This document shows positions 41,513 to 50,878 of a stretch of 64,000 nucleotides of DNA, piece by piece. Below the pieces are notes generated by a model, which was not told the origin of the DNA, ran no database searches, and saw only the letters and a list, made by a program, of their open reading frames with translations. The translations under genes were made by a program, and so were the position numbers. The stretch's first letter is position 1. Every line of letters starts with the position of its first letter. The stretch lies in the NCBI RefSeq assembly GCF_002368295.1, contig NZ_AP018248.1, forward strand, positions 4,930,500 to 4,994,499, read 5' to 3'. This stretch comes from Tolypothrix tenuis PCC 7101. GTDB taxonomy: Bacteria > Cyanobacteriota > Cyanobacteriia > Cyanobacteriales > Nostocaceae.

Positions 41513-43962
41513 CTCCCATCGCGTTCGATATCGTTGTTTGCTGCAACCACATTTGGTTGAATTGAAGGTAAATTACGCCGCTCAAATTTTCCAGTTTCCG
41601 GAATATATGCAGCGATCGCTTTTCGGTGATTAGATGCAAAGTCTATAATACCAATGGTTTTTGGGCTGCAAATACCAATAACTATATCATCTGGCTCCCT
41701 TAGGAGTGCGATCGCATCTTCTAGCGATGCTGCACCTTTAAACTCAACCTTAATATTCTTCCGCTCTGTCGCCAACATCTCAATAGTTCTCTGATTCTGT
41801 GAGGACTTATCTGAGTGTAATGAAACATCAACAAAGCGGACTGTATCATAACCCCTCTCCACTGCACGATCAACAGCGCGTCGGAGCATATTACACAAAA
41901 CTTGCTCTGTTTTGGCTTGCAACTGGCTGTCAATAGATGAGCTAAAAAATAGGACAGTTGCAACTGCGGAATTATTTTCATGTTCTCCCACTGTGATTTC
42001 TGGAAACTTAACACTGCTGCTATCAATCACAATATCCGCATAACTAACCGGAGCATTATTAAGCATACCAACAAAACTAAATCCTTGAAGTTGTCTACCA
42101 ATAGCAGCCAGTCTGCCCTGTAAAAAATTGACTGACTGCTTATTTACTACTCCCAATATTTGATTATCAAGATAAGCAACAACAGTTGGTGCTTTTCGCT
42201 CTTGAGTTTGACGCACATCCAAAGTAATATTTACTTGTTCACCAAACCATTGACGAGTTGCAAAAGCATATTGATTAACGCTATCAATTTGCAATTTATG
42301 GTCAGGATTTTTCAAACTGGTAATAATAAAGCTCGTACTGGGAGCAGAAGTAATAGCTGCAATTGCCTCACATCCGGCTAATAAATGAGGAGAACGAGCA
42401 TCCAATGTACCAAGCGTTTTACCCTCTAAAATTACCCAACGGGCAGTTTTAGTTGGGTCACGAGGATGCACGCTATCCTCAAATTTAATCGGTACTCTTT
42501 CACATTGAAAATTCTGAAAGGCATACTCATTAAATTGAGTACCAATTACCCTCATCTGGTTAAACTGTAACTGCTGGAGTTGACTTATAATTTTGTCAGG
42601 GAACACAGCAAATGCCACACCTGCTCTCTTGATTCCCGAATAATTTTGGCTTTCTTCCGTGTGGCTAACATCGTGAATAGCTGCTGCAAGTTGTAATCTT
42701 TCTGCTTGTGGAGTGCTATTTATAATTGACTCAATGTATTCTTTAGCTTGCTGTTTCAAAGCATCAATCATGCCATCACTAATACCAAAATGAAATTCAA
42801 CCTTACCTTGTTTAATTGACATTCCTGGTTTGAGGTCGTATTGTTGCATCGATTTCAGACTAACTGTACCAATAGTCATATCTATTTCTTGACCATCTAC
42901 ATTGTTGAATTTAACTGTAGCCTTCAATGAATGTGGCATACTTTTAGATGGTGTTCTTTCTTTGATTCTGATAGTCAATTTATCAGCAATCCAAAAATCT
43001 GGATTTTTAGCTGGAGCAAACTCTACTAAATTAGTAATTTCTAATTTTCTACCACTGGTTGGCGAAGTAATTACTATATATGGGCCGGATTCAAATTTAT
43101 TCCTTGACTCAAGCTCCAGGCGCTGCTTGATTAATGAGTTATAGTCACTCTTGATTTCTTGAGCTTTTTCTTTATGTAGTTGGTTAAATTCGACTCCAGG
43201 ATATAAGTTTCTAAATTGTTCAATTGGTCTAGCTGTAATTTGGTTCTGTTCAAAAATCTGATTGGTTTGTTGAATCATTAAATCAATTGGACTGTAACCA
43301 TTACTCTTCATACCGCGATTAGTAAAAGCTTCTATATTTTTCTTATCGGATAACCATGCAACTTCTTTATAAGCAGTTATCGCTTGACAGTATTGAATAA
43401 TCGACTTATCAGGACGTAACGCACTTTTTGGCCCATCCGCAGCAACTTGTAGCTCATTTCCAAGTTCAGCAACACAATCTTTTAAAACTTTTTTGAGTAA
43501 ATTTAATTTTTTTTGTTCTTCAGTAGCACTTAGATAGTTGATGCTTGCTGGAGCAAGTTGCTGGATTTGCTGTATTATCTGTTCTGGTATTTTTAACTTA
43601 CCTTGCTGATATCGTTGTAAAACTTTAGCTAAATGTATAGATACTTGTTTGAGATAATCAGATTTTTCAATTTGGGGCATTGCACATAATTCACATTGCA
43701 GTGCCAGATTTTTCTGGATTTCATTAGCAATAATCCCAATCTGATTATCCATTGCGAACAGCAATTGTAATGTTTCAGGTGCATCCTGAAGCATTACTTC
43801 TAATTGTCCAGTTGCTACTAATACAAGAAACAATGGGTCATCTGGCGATAGTCCACAACTCATTGCAAAATCGAGAACTCGACGTTGAAATTCTTCACTC
43901 TTACCCTTCAAAACCTCAGCCAGTAAATTCTGGGGAGTTTGGGGTGTATGTATATGCGTCAT
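41506..43962 (-). CDS. Large hypothetical protein of cyanobacterial plasmids (DUF6753-like N-terminus)
   Basis: An 818-residue protein. The N-terminus (LDFAMSCGLSPDDPLFLVLV, then TGQLEVMLQ) resembles the DUF6753-type segment seen in plasmid-coded cyanobacterial proteins. The middle contains repeated beta-rich blocks (about 300-400 and 560-640). The last ~170 residues look like a Rossmann-type domain with a CDxxIG-like turn (DDIVIGICSP). Its start overlaps the stop of the ParA-like gene by four bases (ATGA), so they are co-translated. Role unknown; coupling to partition or transfer is implied. Confidence 0.55.
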   Translation of the reverse strand: MTHIHTPQTPQNLLAEVLKGKSEEFQRRVLDFAMSCGLSPDDPLFLVLVATGQLEVMLQDAPETLQLLFAMDNQIGIIANEIQKNLALQCELCAMPQIEKSDYLKQVSIHLAKVLQRYQQGKLKIPEQIIQQIQQLAPASINYLSATEEQKKLNLLKKVLKDCVAELGNELQVAADGPKSALRPDKSIIQYCQAITAYKEVAWLSDKKNIEAFTNRGMKSNGYSPIDLMIQQTNQIFEQNQITARPIEQFRNLYPGVEFNQLHKEKAQEIKSDYNSLIKQRLELESRNKFESGPYIVITSPTSGRKLEITNLVEFAPAKNPDFWIADKLTIRIKERTPSKSMPHSLKATVKFNNVDGQEIDMTIGTVSLKSMQQYDLKPGMSIKQGKVEFHFGISDGMIDALKQQAKEYIESIINSTPQAERLQLAAAIHDVSHTEESQNYSGIKRAGVAFAVFPDKIISQLQQLQFNQMRVIGTQFNEYAFQNFQCERVPIKFEDSVHPRDPTKTARWVILEGKTLGTLDARSPHLLAGCEAIAAITSAPSTSFIITSLKNPDHKLQIDSVNQYAFATRQWFGEQVNITLDVRQTQERKAPTVVAYLDNQILGVVNKQSVNFLQGRLAAIGRQLQGFSFVGMLNNAPVSYADIVIDSSSVKFPEITVGEHENNSAVATVLFFSSSIDSQLQAKTEQVLCNMLRRAVDRAVERGYDTVRFVDVSLHSDKSSQNQRTIEMLATERKNIKVEFKGAASLEDAIALLREPDDIVIGICSPKTIGIIDFASNHRKAIAAYIPETGKFERRNLPSIQPNVVAANNDIERDGSY

Positions 43963-44990
43963 TTAATTAACCCTGTTTCTGCAAAGGCGGTATAAGCTTC
44001 TTTGAGAAAGTTCTTGACTCGCTGCTTCGATACCACCTTCAAATCTTGATGTGCGATCGCATCTGAAAAAGTGATTTCTAAGCGGTCAATCATGTTACGC
44101 TCCCAAAAGGGGAATTTTGGGAAATCCATAACGACGAACTGATATTTTCGTGCTGCGGCTGCCAACTCTGGCATTTGGTCTATGTAACTCCAGTCATCGC
44201 ACAATCCCATATTCTTGACAAAAACGTGAGTTATCTTATCCCCTAAATCAGACAAAGATTTGAGGAAGAAGTTAACCGAGTCTACTCCACCAGTACAGAC
44301 AAACCATTTGATAAAAAATATCGAATGCTCTTGACCTAAATCAGCCAAATTGTTGCGTGTTATCCAGTCACTAAATTTTGTATAAACCTGAGCAGGTAAA
44401 TTGACAATTACTGAGCTTTCAAAAGCTAATTCAAAAATTTTATCCGCTTCTTTTGCTTGTTTTTCATCATCACTAAAGAAAGCTACCTCCGCATGAGGAT
44501 AAATTTTGCTAATGTCCTGGTTACTCGTATCTGCATCGATAATCACCATGTGGTAATTGATAGATTTGCAATATTCAATAAAGGCTCTACAAAGGAAAGA
44601 TTTACCACATCCTCCCTTTTCCCCATCAATAATGTGGATGGTTGTTGACTGTTTGAAATCTCTCTTATTATCTAATGTGTCAAAACCATTAGCAGGAATT
44701 AGTTGTTGAATTTGCTCGCTGCTTTCATCATTAGCTATTGATTCTAAAACTGCTATTTGTTGATCATGTACTCCATTTGAGCTTGATAAATCCCAATCAT
44801 GAATAGAGGCATCACCATCAAGTTCGCGTTCCCAATCTTCACCAAATTCCAGATTAGTTGGTGAGTCTGTCGCTTCTACATGGGAATTATCTAAATTATC
44901 AGGTTGACCGTGATTAGATAAACCTACTGAGAAATTAGCTGGATTATTCTTGGGTCTACCTCGTCTTCTTTTTCCTGGTGTTGCCGTCAT
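43959..44990 (-). CDS. ParA/MinD-type P-loop ATPase
   Basis: A 343-residue protein. Residues 5-16 (PGKRRRGRPKNN) contain an AT-hook-like RGRP. After an acidic linker comes a deviant Walker A GEKGGCGKSF (123-132), followed by VIIDADTSNQD, the Walker A' type. Such ATPases act in plasmid partition or, as TraL-like proteins, in transfer. It precedes the 818-residue protein in one operon. Since a ParM-like system is encoded next to it, it may serve transfer or positioning rather than primary partition. Confidence 0.7.
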   Translation of the reverse strand: MTATPGKRRRGRPKNNPANFSVGLSNHGQPDNLDNSHVEATDSPTNLEFGEDWERELDGDASIHDWDLSSSNGVHDQQIAVLESIANDESSEQIQQLIPANGFDTLDNKRDFKQSTTIHIIDGEKGGCGKSFLCRAFIEYCKSINYHMVIIDADTSNQDISKIYPHAEVAFFSDDEKQAKEADKIFELAFESSVIVNLPAQVYTKFSDWITRNNLADLGQEHSIFFIKWFVCTGGVDSVNFFLKSLSDLGDKITHVFVKNMGLCDDWSYIDQMPELAAAARKYQFVVMDFPKFPFWERNMIDRLEITFSDAIAHQDLKVVSKQRVKNFLKEAYTAFAETGLIK

Positions 44991-45061
44991 ATTTATAGTT
45001 ATCTATTAGTCAATAAAACTGCCTACTTGGAGAGAAAAATTACATCTCTAAATAGGATTTT

Positions 45062-45475
45062 CTACAAAAAATTACTTAAACCTGTATCATCATAAGAATG
45101 ATTTCCTGCATGAGTACGAAGCTCATCGATAGATGTATTTGCCCCATGTGTTGCAATCACTTTGGCTACTTGTAATGGCCTTAATTGAGTTAATTGTGAC
45201 TGAACATCTAAAGAAGTATCTTCCAAGCCTGCTAATTCCAAAATCTCTTTTATCTGCTTTCTTAAAGCTTGAACTGAAGCACGCGCCACACGCCGTATCC
45301 GTTCTTGGGAGAGAGAATCCTCAGCTATTGCATAAGGTAGCCAAAATGACCGCAGCGCCAAAAGTATCATTTCAGTTTTACTAGTAATTTGATTGTCTTG
45401 GATATACTCCATCAGTTGCATATCCATCTGCTTACGTGGTTGATATCGCCAGCGAAAATCTATTTGCTTAGACAT
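45062..45475 (-). CDS. Putative ParR-like DNA-binding partner of the ParM-like protein
   Basis: A 137-residue protein starting MSKQIDFRWRYQPRKQMDMQ with a ribbon-helix-helix-like N-terminus and helical remainder. Its ATG overlaps the stop of the actin-like ParM gene by one base (TAATG). That position directly after parM, its size and the basic start fit ParR, the adaptor binding centromere repeats. The call rests mostly on gene order; sequence similarity of ParR proteins is low. Confidence 0.55.
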   Translation of the reverse strand: MSKQIDFRWRYQPRKQMDMQLMEYIQDNQITSKTEMILLALRSFWLPYAIAEDSLSQERIRRVARASVQALRKQIKEILELAGLEDTSLDVQSQLTQLRPLQVAKVIATHGANTSIDELRTHAGNHSYDDTGLSNFL

Positions 45476-46641
45476 TACAGACCTCTGGAGCTCGCCTTGT
45501 GAGTAGGAAAAAAACTTTGATGGACTTGTTCTGAAAAATACAAAAATACGCTGTAAACATCAGCCAGCCTAGTTCCCAAACCGTAACTATCAATTTGTTC
45601 AGGTATTTCTGCACCTACTCCCCACAAACAAGGAGTTCCGGGATAGTGCGAGTTCAACTCTTTTCTCAGATAGTCCGCAGTACCACCGCAAAATAAGATT
45701 TCGTCTACCGAACTGATAGAAATTACTTGGTCTAACCAACTTGTTAGTACGGAAGCATACTCGCTTCTAGAAAGCCTTACTGCTTTTTGAAGTTGTTGTA
45801 ATTCATGCTGTTTATTGGCTAAAGAAGTACTTCTCAATAATCGGAAAAAAGGAGTTGTGGATATATCACTACCAGCAGCAACCACAGCCGGAGCTAATTT
45901 AGAAGCAGTTTGCCCAGATGTCTTGTCCAGTATTTTCTCTAAAAGTCGTATCATTCCTAAATCAGAAGTCTTACCATCAGCTGCTACTATGCCCTTATTG
46001 CTGATTAACACTGATGCATTTCTGTAACCTATCATTGCTAAGGCAATGACTTTTGTTTTGATAGCTTGTCCTAATTTCTTTTGGTAAGCCAGATAAATTC
46101 CTGCTCCTTCTGGTAAGCATTTAAACTCGATTAACTCCACAAGCATTCTTCCAGTTGGTGTGACGAAGTCAGCGAGTACAGTTAAAAGTTGTTTGTGGAA
46201 ACTTTCTTTATTCTCTAACTCCCCTGGTGGTAGTAAACAAGCAAGTGCAAGCCGACATTTCATCCCTAATTTCAGCTTTTGTGAAACTACCCAAAGAGCA
46301 GATACCGTTTTGGCGATCGCCCGCTCATATTTCAATTCTTTCAAACCCTCGTTGGCATAATATTTACTTTTCGCCAAATAGCCCACAACAAAGGTTTCAC
46401 CCATATAGTTCACCCATGCGATGTTCTCTGGTTCTGTTGCACCTAAACTCTGTGTGTGTGAAGTAACTGACTCCAAGGAGACTTTTAGTACTTCCGGTTC
46501 CATGACCAAGGACGATGGATTATGTTGCTCAAACGCACAATAAATTCCCTTGGTTGCACTTCCCCCAAAATCCAAAGCCAAAATTAGCAAGGGTAAAGAA
46601 TTATTTTTCGCTTGAGTATTCTTACTCATAATGTTAAACAA
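45475..46641 (-). CDS. ParM/StbA-type actin-like plasmid segregation ATPase
   Basis: A 388-residue actin-like ATPase with phosphate-1 motif LALDFGGSATKGIY, a YKNASVLIS-like phosphate-2 region (GYRNASVLISNKGIVAADGK) and adenosine motif ILFCGGTADYL. Such proteins polymerise to push plasmid copies apart, with ParR on centromere repeats. Direct repeats at 46671-46700, immediately upstream, fit a parC centromere. The presence of this system is strong evidence that the right part is, or comes from, a plasmid or low-copy replicating element. Confidence 0.75.
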   Translation of the reverse strand: MFNIMSKNTQAKNNSLPLLILALDFGGSATKGIYCAFEQHNPSSLVMEPEVLKVSLESVTSHTQSLGATEPENIAWVNYMGETFVVGYLAKSKYYANEGLKELKYERAIAKTVSALWVVSQKLKLGMKCRLALACLLPPGELENKESFHKQLLTVLADFVTPTGRMLVELIEFKCLPEGAGIYLAYQKKLGQAIKTKVIALAMIGYRNASVLISNKGIVAADGKTSDLGMIRLLEKILDKTSGQTASKLAPAVVAAGSDISTTPFFRLLRSTSLANKQHELQQLQKAVRLSRSEYASVLTSWLDQVISISSVDEILFCGGTADYLRKELNSHYPGTPCLWGVGAEIPEQIDSYGLGTRLADVYSVFLYFSEQVHQSFFPTHKASSRGL

Positions 46642-46670
46642 ATTTAATGCAATTAAAGCTGTTTAATTTG

Positions 46671-46760
46671 AAGGAAACTAAAGGTAAATGAAGGTTAATT
46701 ATTAGCCTTCCTTATCAATGTTTGGGTAATGATCTCGGAAAAATTCCTTCAACTTCCTTC
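46671..46760. repeat. Putative parC centromere repeats
   Basis: AAGGAAACTA, AAGGTAAATG and AAGGTTAATT follow each other with an exact 10-base period (46671-46700). TCCTTC repeats in the opposite orientation with a 10-base period near 46745-46760. Helically phased short repeats next to parM are the usual form of ParR-binding centromeres. Confidence 0.5.
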
Positions 46761-47388
46761 ACTCAGATTGTGATATTTCAAAAATCTGTTAACTACTCTC
46801 AGTACATCATTCCATCTCTCAGTGATTTCAAGGAAGCGTTAGCGGTTGGAAAAATTTGAGATAATCCAAACAATAAAATCTTTTTTATTGCCAAGGTAAT
46901 TTGTACAATATTCCAGCTTGTGATGATTTTATTGGTGAAACACACTACACAATTTGTTCTGGCTAATTCCTGAAAAATAATTGCAGTGATATTCAAAAAG
47001 TCCAAAATTTTCAATACCAAGAGCAATATCAACATCCTCTATTACCAGACTAAAACTAGTATTAGCGCAGCTTATCAAAGGCTTGAGAAAAAAATAATTC
47101 ACTATCTTCGACTTTTTTGTGATTTGTTTCCTTCTCTACCTTGGTAGCGAAATGTTCCTATTTCGCGCAATCGAACAATCGGTAGATTATGTACTTGGTT
47201 GAAATGCACTAAAAATCATCAGTATAAAAAATTTGAAAATTAAAATTGTTTATTGGCTGGCAAATTTACCATAAAAAATAGCTGAGTTTCTTCCTTCGCA
47301 AGGATTACAGCGACAGTTACTTGAAAAGTAATTTACGTATAATCTATTGGGTTACGAAAATTTCTATTACATTTTTTAACAAGGAATA

Positions 47389-47426
47389 ATTGCGTTTAAG
47401 CGGATTTTTACGTTTATATACGCAAT
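47389..47426. repeat. Inverted repeat near the relaxase gene, possible oriT part
   Basis: ATTGCGT / ACGCAAT arms enclose 24 bases, 160 bases upstream of the relaxase start. MobV-type oriT sites usually lie just upstream of mob. No nic consensus can be named with confidence. Confidence 0.3.
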
Positions 47427-47586
47427 CAAAATAAATCAAAAAATACTAATATTACGTAAGCCACTAGATAGATTTTTTAGTACATTAAATTACTCAGTTC
47501 GTCTAATTAATTACGAGCGCGTTAAAAGTGTAAAAGACAGGTTATCGATCATTAGTTCAGGCAAAATTTGCGTTACATATCACACT

Positions 47587-49260
47587 ATGCCCTTCGCAGT
47601 TTGTCGAATCCAGAAAATCAAATCTTGGGGATTATTGGCTGGAAAAGAAGCACACACATCAAGAACTAGGGATACGCCAAATGCAAATCCGCAAGTAACA
47701 AATGTGCAGCTAATTGGCAGCTCTGATGACGCAAATTTGGCGACTTTAGTCAAAGATAAAATTGGTTCGCAGAAGATTCGCTCGAACGCGGTTCTAGCCG
47801 TGGAAATCTTGCTTTCAGCCAGCGCAGAATATTTTCGACCCCACGCACCTAATGAAGCAGGAATTTACGACAAAAGGTGCTTGGATAATTTTGTGCAAGC
47901 AACAATCCATTGGTTGTCATGCTTTTGGGGAGATCGCATAATTCGGGCAGAACTGCACTTGGATGAAATTACACCACATATTCACGCTTATCTCGTGCCT
48001 TTGGATGAACGAGGTAAGCTCAACTGTAAAGCATTATTTGGCACTAGGAATAAACTCTACTCCTTGCAAGATAGTTTTGCTGAGGCTGTTGCACATTTAG
48101 GAATTTCTCGCGGTATCAAAGGAAGTACTGCTACCTACACAAAAATCAAAAAGTATTATGCTGCTGTGAATCAAGATTCTCTTGTTCTCGACTTGGAAAA
48201 CTGTCTCCCCCAACCCCAAGCACAAGAAACTAGTGAATCTTACCAACAGAGAGTAATTGAAGTTTTGAGTCCTCACGTAGAGATAATTAACTACCAACTT
48301 CAGGAGCGATCGCGCATCCAAAAACACAACACTCAACTAAAGCAAACGGCATCTAAAAGCGAACAATTACGACGACAGCTAGAGAGTGAATTGCAATTAC
48401 TGCGCCTCACAACCAGCAATCAGCATGACTTATCTTTGGAACTGGTAGCCTACGAACTAGGGCTAAACCAATATCAGCAAGTCAATAGCAGTAGTAACAG
48501 TCCACTTGATTTGGTGATGGAGATTAATAAATGTACATTCGATGATGCAGTTGTTTGGTTGCGCGATCGCTTTGGTGAAACGGCGATGTTAACTGCGGTG
48601 ACTCACCATGCTCAACAGCAAGCAATAGCGATCGCGCAACGAACTCCAGCAAGTATTTTCATACCGCCGACACCAATGCACAGTCGTTGGAAAGAAGTAG
48701 AGAATTATCTCACAAGCACTTACTCAGTTCCTCAAAAACTAGTACAAACGCTTCACCAACGTAATTTGGTTTACGCAGATTTGGCAGGTAATGCAGTTTT
48801 TCTAGCGCGGAGTCTTACTCATGAAATTACAGGAGCTTATTTATACTCTCCTTTTGAGGCTAGTGATCGCTATAGTTTGTATCCTGGTAGTAGGCGCTCA
48901 TGTGGTTGGTTCCATGTGAGTATGGGTGGAAACTCAAACGCTCCCATAATAACAGCTGTGTTAGCTTCTTCACCTATGGATGCACTGTCCCTAATGGTGT
49001 TAAATTCGTCCCATCACCACAGAACACTATACTTGGCAGTTGACGATAGCGATCGCCTAGCAGCGCTGCAAGCGCATTACTATTTATTACCAGTAGAATT
49101 TTTGCAAACCGTACAAAATATAATTATTGCTATGCCAAAAAAAACAAAAGCGGCAATTCAAAAAATTTTACCAAGTGCAACACAGATGGAGCAAAATAAT
49201 AGCTGTAAAAAGCAATTACACCAATCCTACGTAAAGGAAAACCATGTTGAATTGGAATGA
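47587..49260 (+). CDS. MobV-type relaxase with C-terminal Toprim-like domain
   Basis: A 557-residue conjugative relaxase. The metal-binding three-His motif is HLDEITPHIH (124-133), and the N-terminal KEAHTSRTRDTPNANP fits motif I of Pre/MobV enzymes. After a coiled segment (260-285) comes a primase/Toprim-like part (about 370-540; ITAVLASSPMDALSLMVLNS, LYLAVDDSDR). It nicks oriT and leads DNA into the transfer channel. It is divergent from the parM operon, with the presumed oriT in between. A relaxase-Toprim fusion is unusual for classic MobV but is seen on cyanobacterial plasmids, as far as I recall. Confidence 0.8.
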   Translation: MPFAVCRIQKIKSWGLLAGKEAHTSRTRDTPNANPQVTNVQLIGSSDDANLATLVKDKIGSQKIRSNAVLAVEILLSASAEYFRPHAPNEAGIYDKRCLDNFVQATIHWLSCFWGDRIIRAELHLDEITPHIHAYLVPLDERGKLNCKALFGTRNKLYSLQDSFAEAVAHLGISRGIKGSTATYTKIKKYYAAVNQDSLVLDLENCLPQPQAQETSESYQQRVIEVLSPHVEIINYQLQERSRIQKHNTQLKQTASKSEQLRRQLESELQLLRLTTSNQHDLSLELVAYELGLNQYQQVNSSSNSPLDLVMEINKCTFDDAVVWLRDRFGETAMLTAVTHHAQQQAIAIAQRTPASIFIPPTPMHSRWKEVENYLTSTYSVPQKLVQTLHQRNLVYADLAGNAVFLARSLTHEITGAYLYSPFEASDRYSLYPGSRRSCGWFHVSMGGNSNAPIITAVLASSPMDALSLMVLNSSHHHRTLYLAVDDSDRLAALQAHYYLLPVEFLQTVQNIIIAMPKKTKAAIQKILPSATQMEQNNSCKKQLHQSYVKENHVELE

Positions 49261-49984
49261 TGCAAATAAAAGATGATTCTACATTTGAGTTTTTTTAGTA
49301 AATAATTTTTAAATATCTAGCATTCAATTGCTTATATTCATCAGCTGCTTATTTTTTTATTATTTTTGTAAATTTCAATCATATCAATTATTTTTCAAGA
49401 CACAATAATGTTGTGCTCTACCCATTTGTCGAATTATTTTTTAACCTGGTATTATTTATGTATTTATATTCAAATTAGGTATAAAAAATAGTATCTAAAA
49501 TTGCATCATCTATTGATTTATTATTTTTATATTGCTAGATAAATATTATGTATTTGATAAAACTAGATTTTTAAGTTAGTATAAAGCAACAGATGTAAAA
49601 TTTATGTTAGTTTACAAAAGTGTAAGTATTGCTGATTCTAAAATAGATAGCAATGTGAGCGCTACACATCTAAAGCATCTATATAAAAATATTAGGGTGA
49701 CATTAAAATAGCTAATTAATAGTTCCTATGTGAATTATTAATTATGAATAATATTCGCATCTACTTAAAGATTGCACAATGTACAGCGACCTATAACAAA
49801 GGTAAGCCAGACTTATTTGTCTGGTTTTCATACAAAAATGGGTGAGTAATTATCCTGTAAATAACTGATTTTTATCTGACTGATGATTGAATTATCATTA
49901 GATATTTTTCAATGACAGGATGCAATTATAGTAGCCCTATATCCTGGAAAAATTGAACTTTAATGAATAGAAAGTTGGCAGTTT
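49261..49984. other. AT-rich non-coding stretch after the relaxase gene
   Basis: 724 very AT-rich bases with no convincing open frame. A sequence GTAAGCCAGACTTATTTGTCTGG near 49801 could form a small hairpin (CCAGAC...GTCTGG, 49806-49824). Nothing else was recognised. Confidence 0.4.
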
Positions 49985-50812
49985 ATGAATCTACCCAAGA
50001 ACATAAAAACCAACCAAAACCTAAAATTGAGCCAAGCAACAAATTCTGAGCCACCGAGAACAGTTGTAGCACAATGGCATTGGAAAAGACACGTATGGGC
50101 AGCATATCAGTTACCCAATGGTGTCAAAGTCATGAGTGAACGACAAGTAGCACTAATCGTTGGAAAATCAAAAACAGATGTCAGAATATTTGCAGAGCAG
50201 AAACAGCTAGAGTCAATAATTGTACAGATTCCAAATGGGAAGATAATTAAAGGATATACGCTACCAGCAGTAGCAGTTTATCTGAGACAACTTTTTGAAC
50301 AAGGCTATTTACTAGAACATCGATTATCTCTAAGTCGTAGTGAATGGAAACAATTGATTGAAGCCTTGTCAAATCCAGAAAGAGGTAAAGCAGTCACACC
50401 AAATCCCTGCTTTTTTAGCGGTAATTATCGACTTGCTAAGGCTCAAACTATCCAAATTAAATTGGAAAATCACATTTATTTACAAGTTTTAGTTGTAGCA
50501 CCAGGAGAATACCGGATAGGGTATGACGAAGGAATGCGCTGCATTCATTCCAACTGTGAATGGTTAATCGACAATTCCCCTAAGAGGGCAAAAACCCTCT
50601 CGAAAATGAAGTTATCAAAAGAGATTGTAGAGTGTAGAGTTAATACACCAGAGGGAGTCAAACAGGTTTATACACTTACCTGCGAAGATTGGTTATCCGT
50701 TTGGGAATACTTTGCTAATCGGGGAAATACGCGGGCAACTGCTATTTTGAAGGCTTGTGCTCAGGAGAGTATACCCCTAAGAGTTGCTAAGGCACTTTCA
50801 CAGGGTCAATAA
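49985..50812 (+). CDS. Hypothetical plasmid-associated protein
   Basis: A 275-residue protein with no family I can name. Residues ~45-110 (MSERQVALIVGKSKTDVRIF) look like a small DNA-binding or antirepressor-like domain preceding a variable C-terminal part (ANRGNTRATAILKACAQESI), as in KilA-N/BRO-like architectures, but the match is weak. It converges with the AAA+ gene. Similar proteins occur in cyanobacterial mobile DNA, to my recollection. Confidence 0.5.
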   Translation: MNLPKNIKTNQNLKLSQATNSEPPRTVVAQWHWKRHVWAAYQLPNGVKVMSERQVALIVGKSKTDVRIFAEQKQLESIIVQIPNGKIIKGYTLPAVAVYLRQLFEQGYLLEHRLSLSRSEWKQLIEALSNPERGKAVTPNPCFFSGNYRLAKAQTIQIKLENHIYLQVLVVAPGEYRIGYDEGMRCIHSNCEWLIDNSPKRAKTLSKMKLSKEIVECRVNTPEGVKQVYTLTCEDWLSVWEYFANRGNTRATAILKACAQESIPLRVAKALSQGQ

Positions 50813-50878
50813 TTCTTAGATAATCCTAATTTTGTAACCAATTGGCTTCGCTTCAGGAAAATTTTCCATAAGCGTATC

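Larger units (their letters stand above)
46642..47586. other. Long non-coding region between parM and the relaxase
   Basis: 945 AT-rich bases between two divergent genes. Candidate parC repeats lie at the left and an inverted repeat close to the relaxase gene may belong to oriT. A 78-residue frame in the middle is not convincing. A replication origin could also be here, but no DnaA boxes or Rep gene were recognised. Confidence 0.45.

Noticed and set aside
41286..42026. Minus-strand frames inside and beside the 818-residue gene
   Set aside because: They are out-of-frame shadows of the large gene or of the converging membrane-anchored gene.
46799..47035. 78-residue minus-strand frame between parM and relaxase
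   Set aside because: AT-rich hydrophobic frame without a translation signal or recognisable family, in the presumed oriT/parC region.
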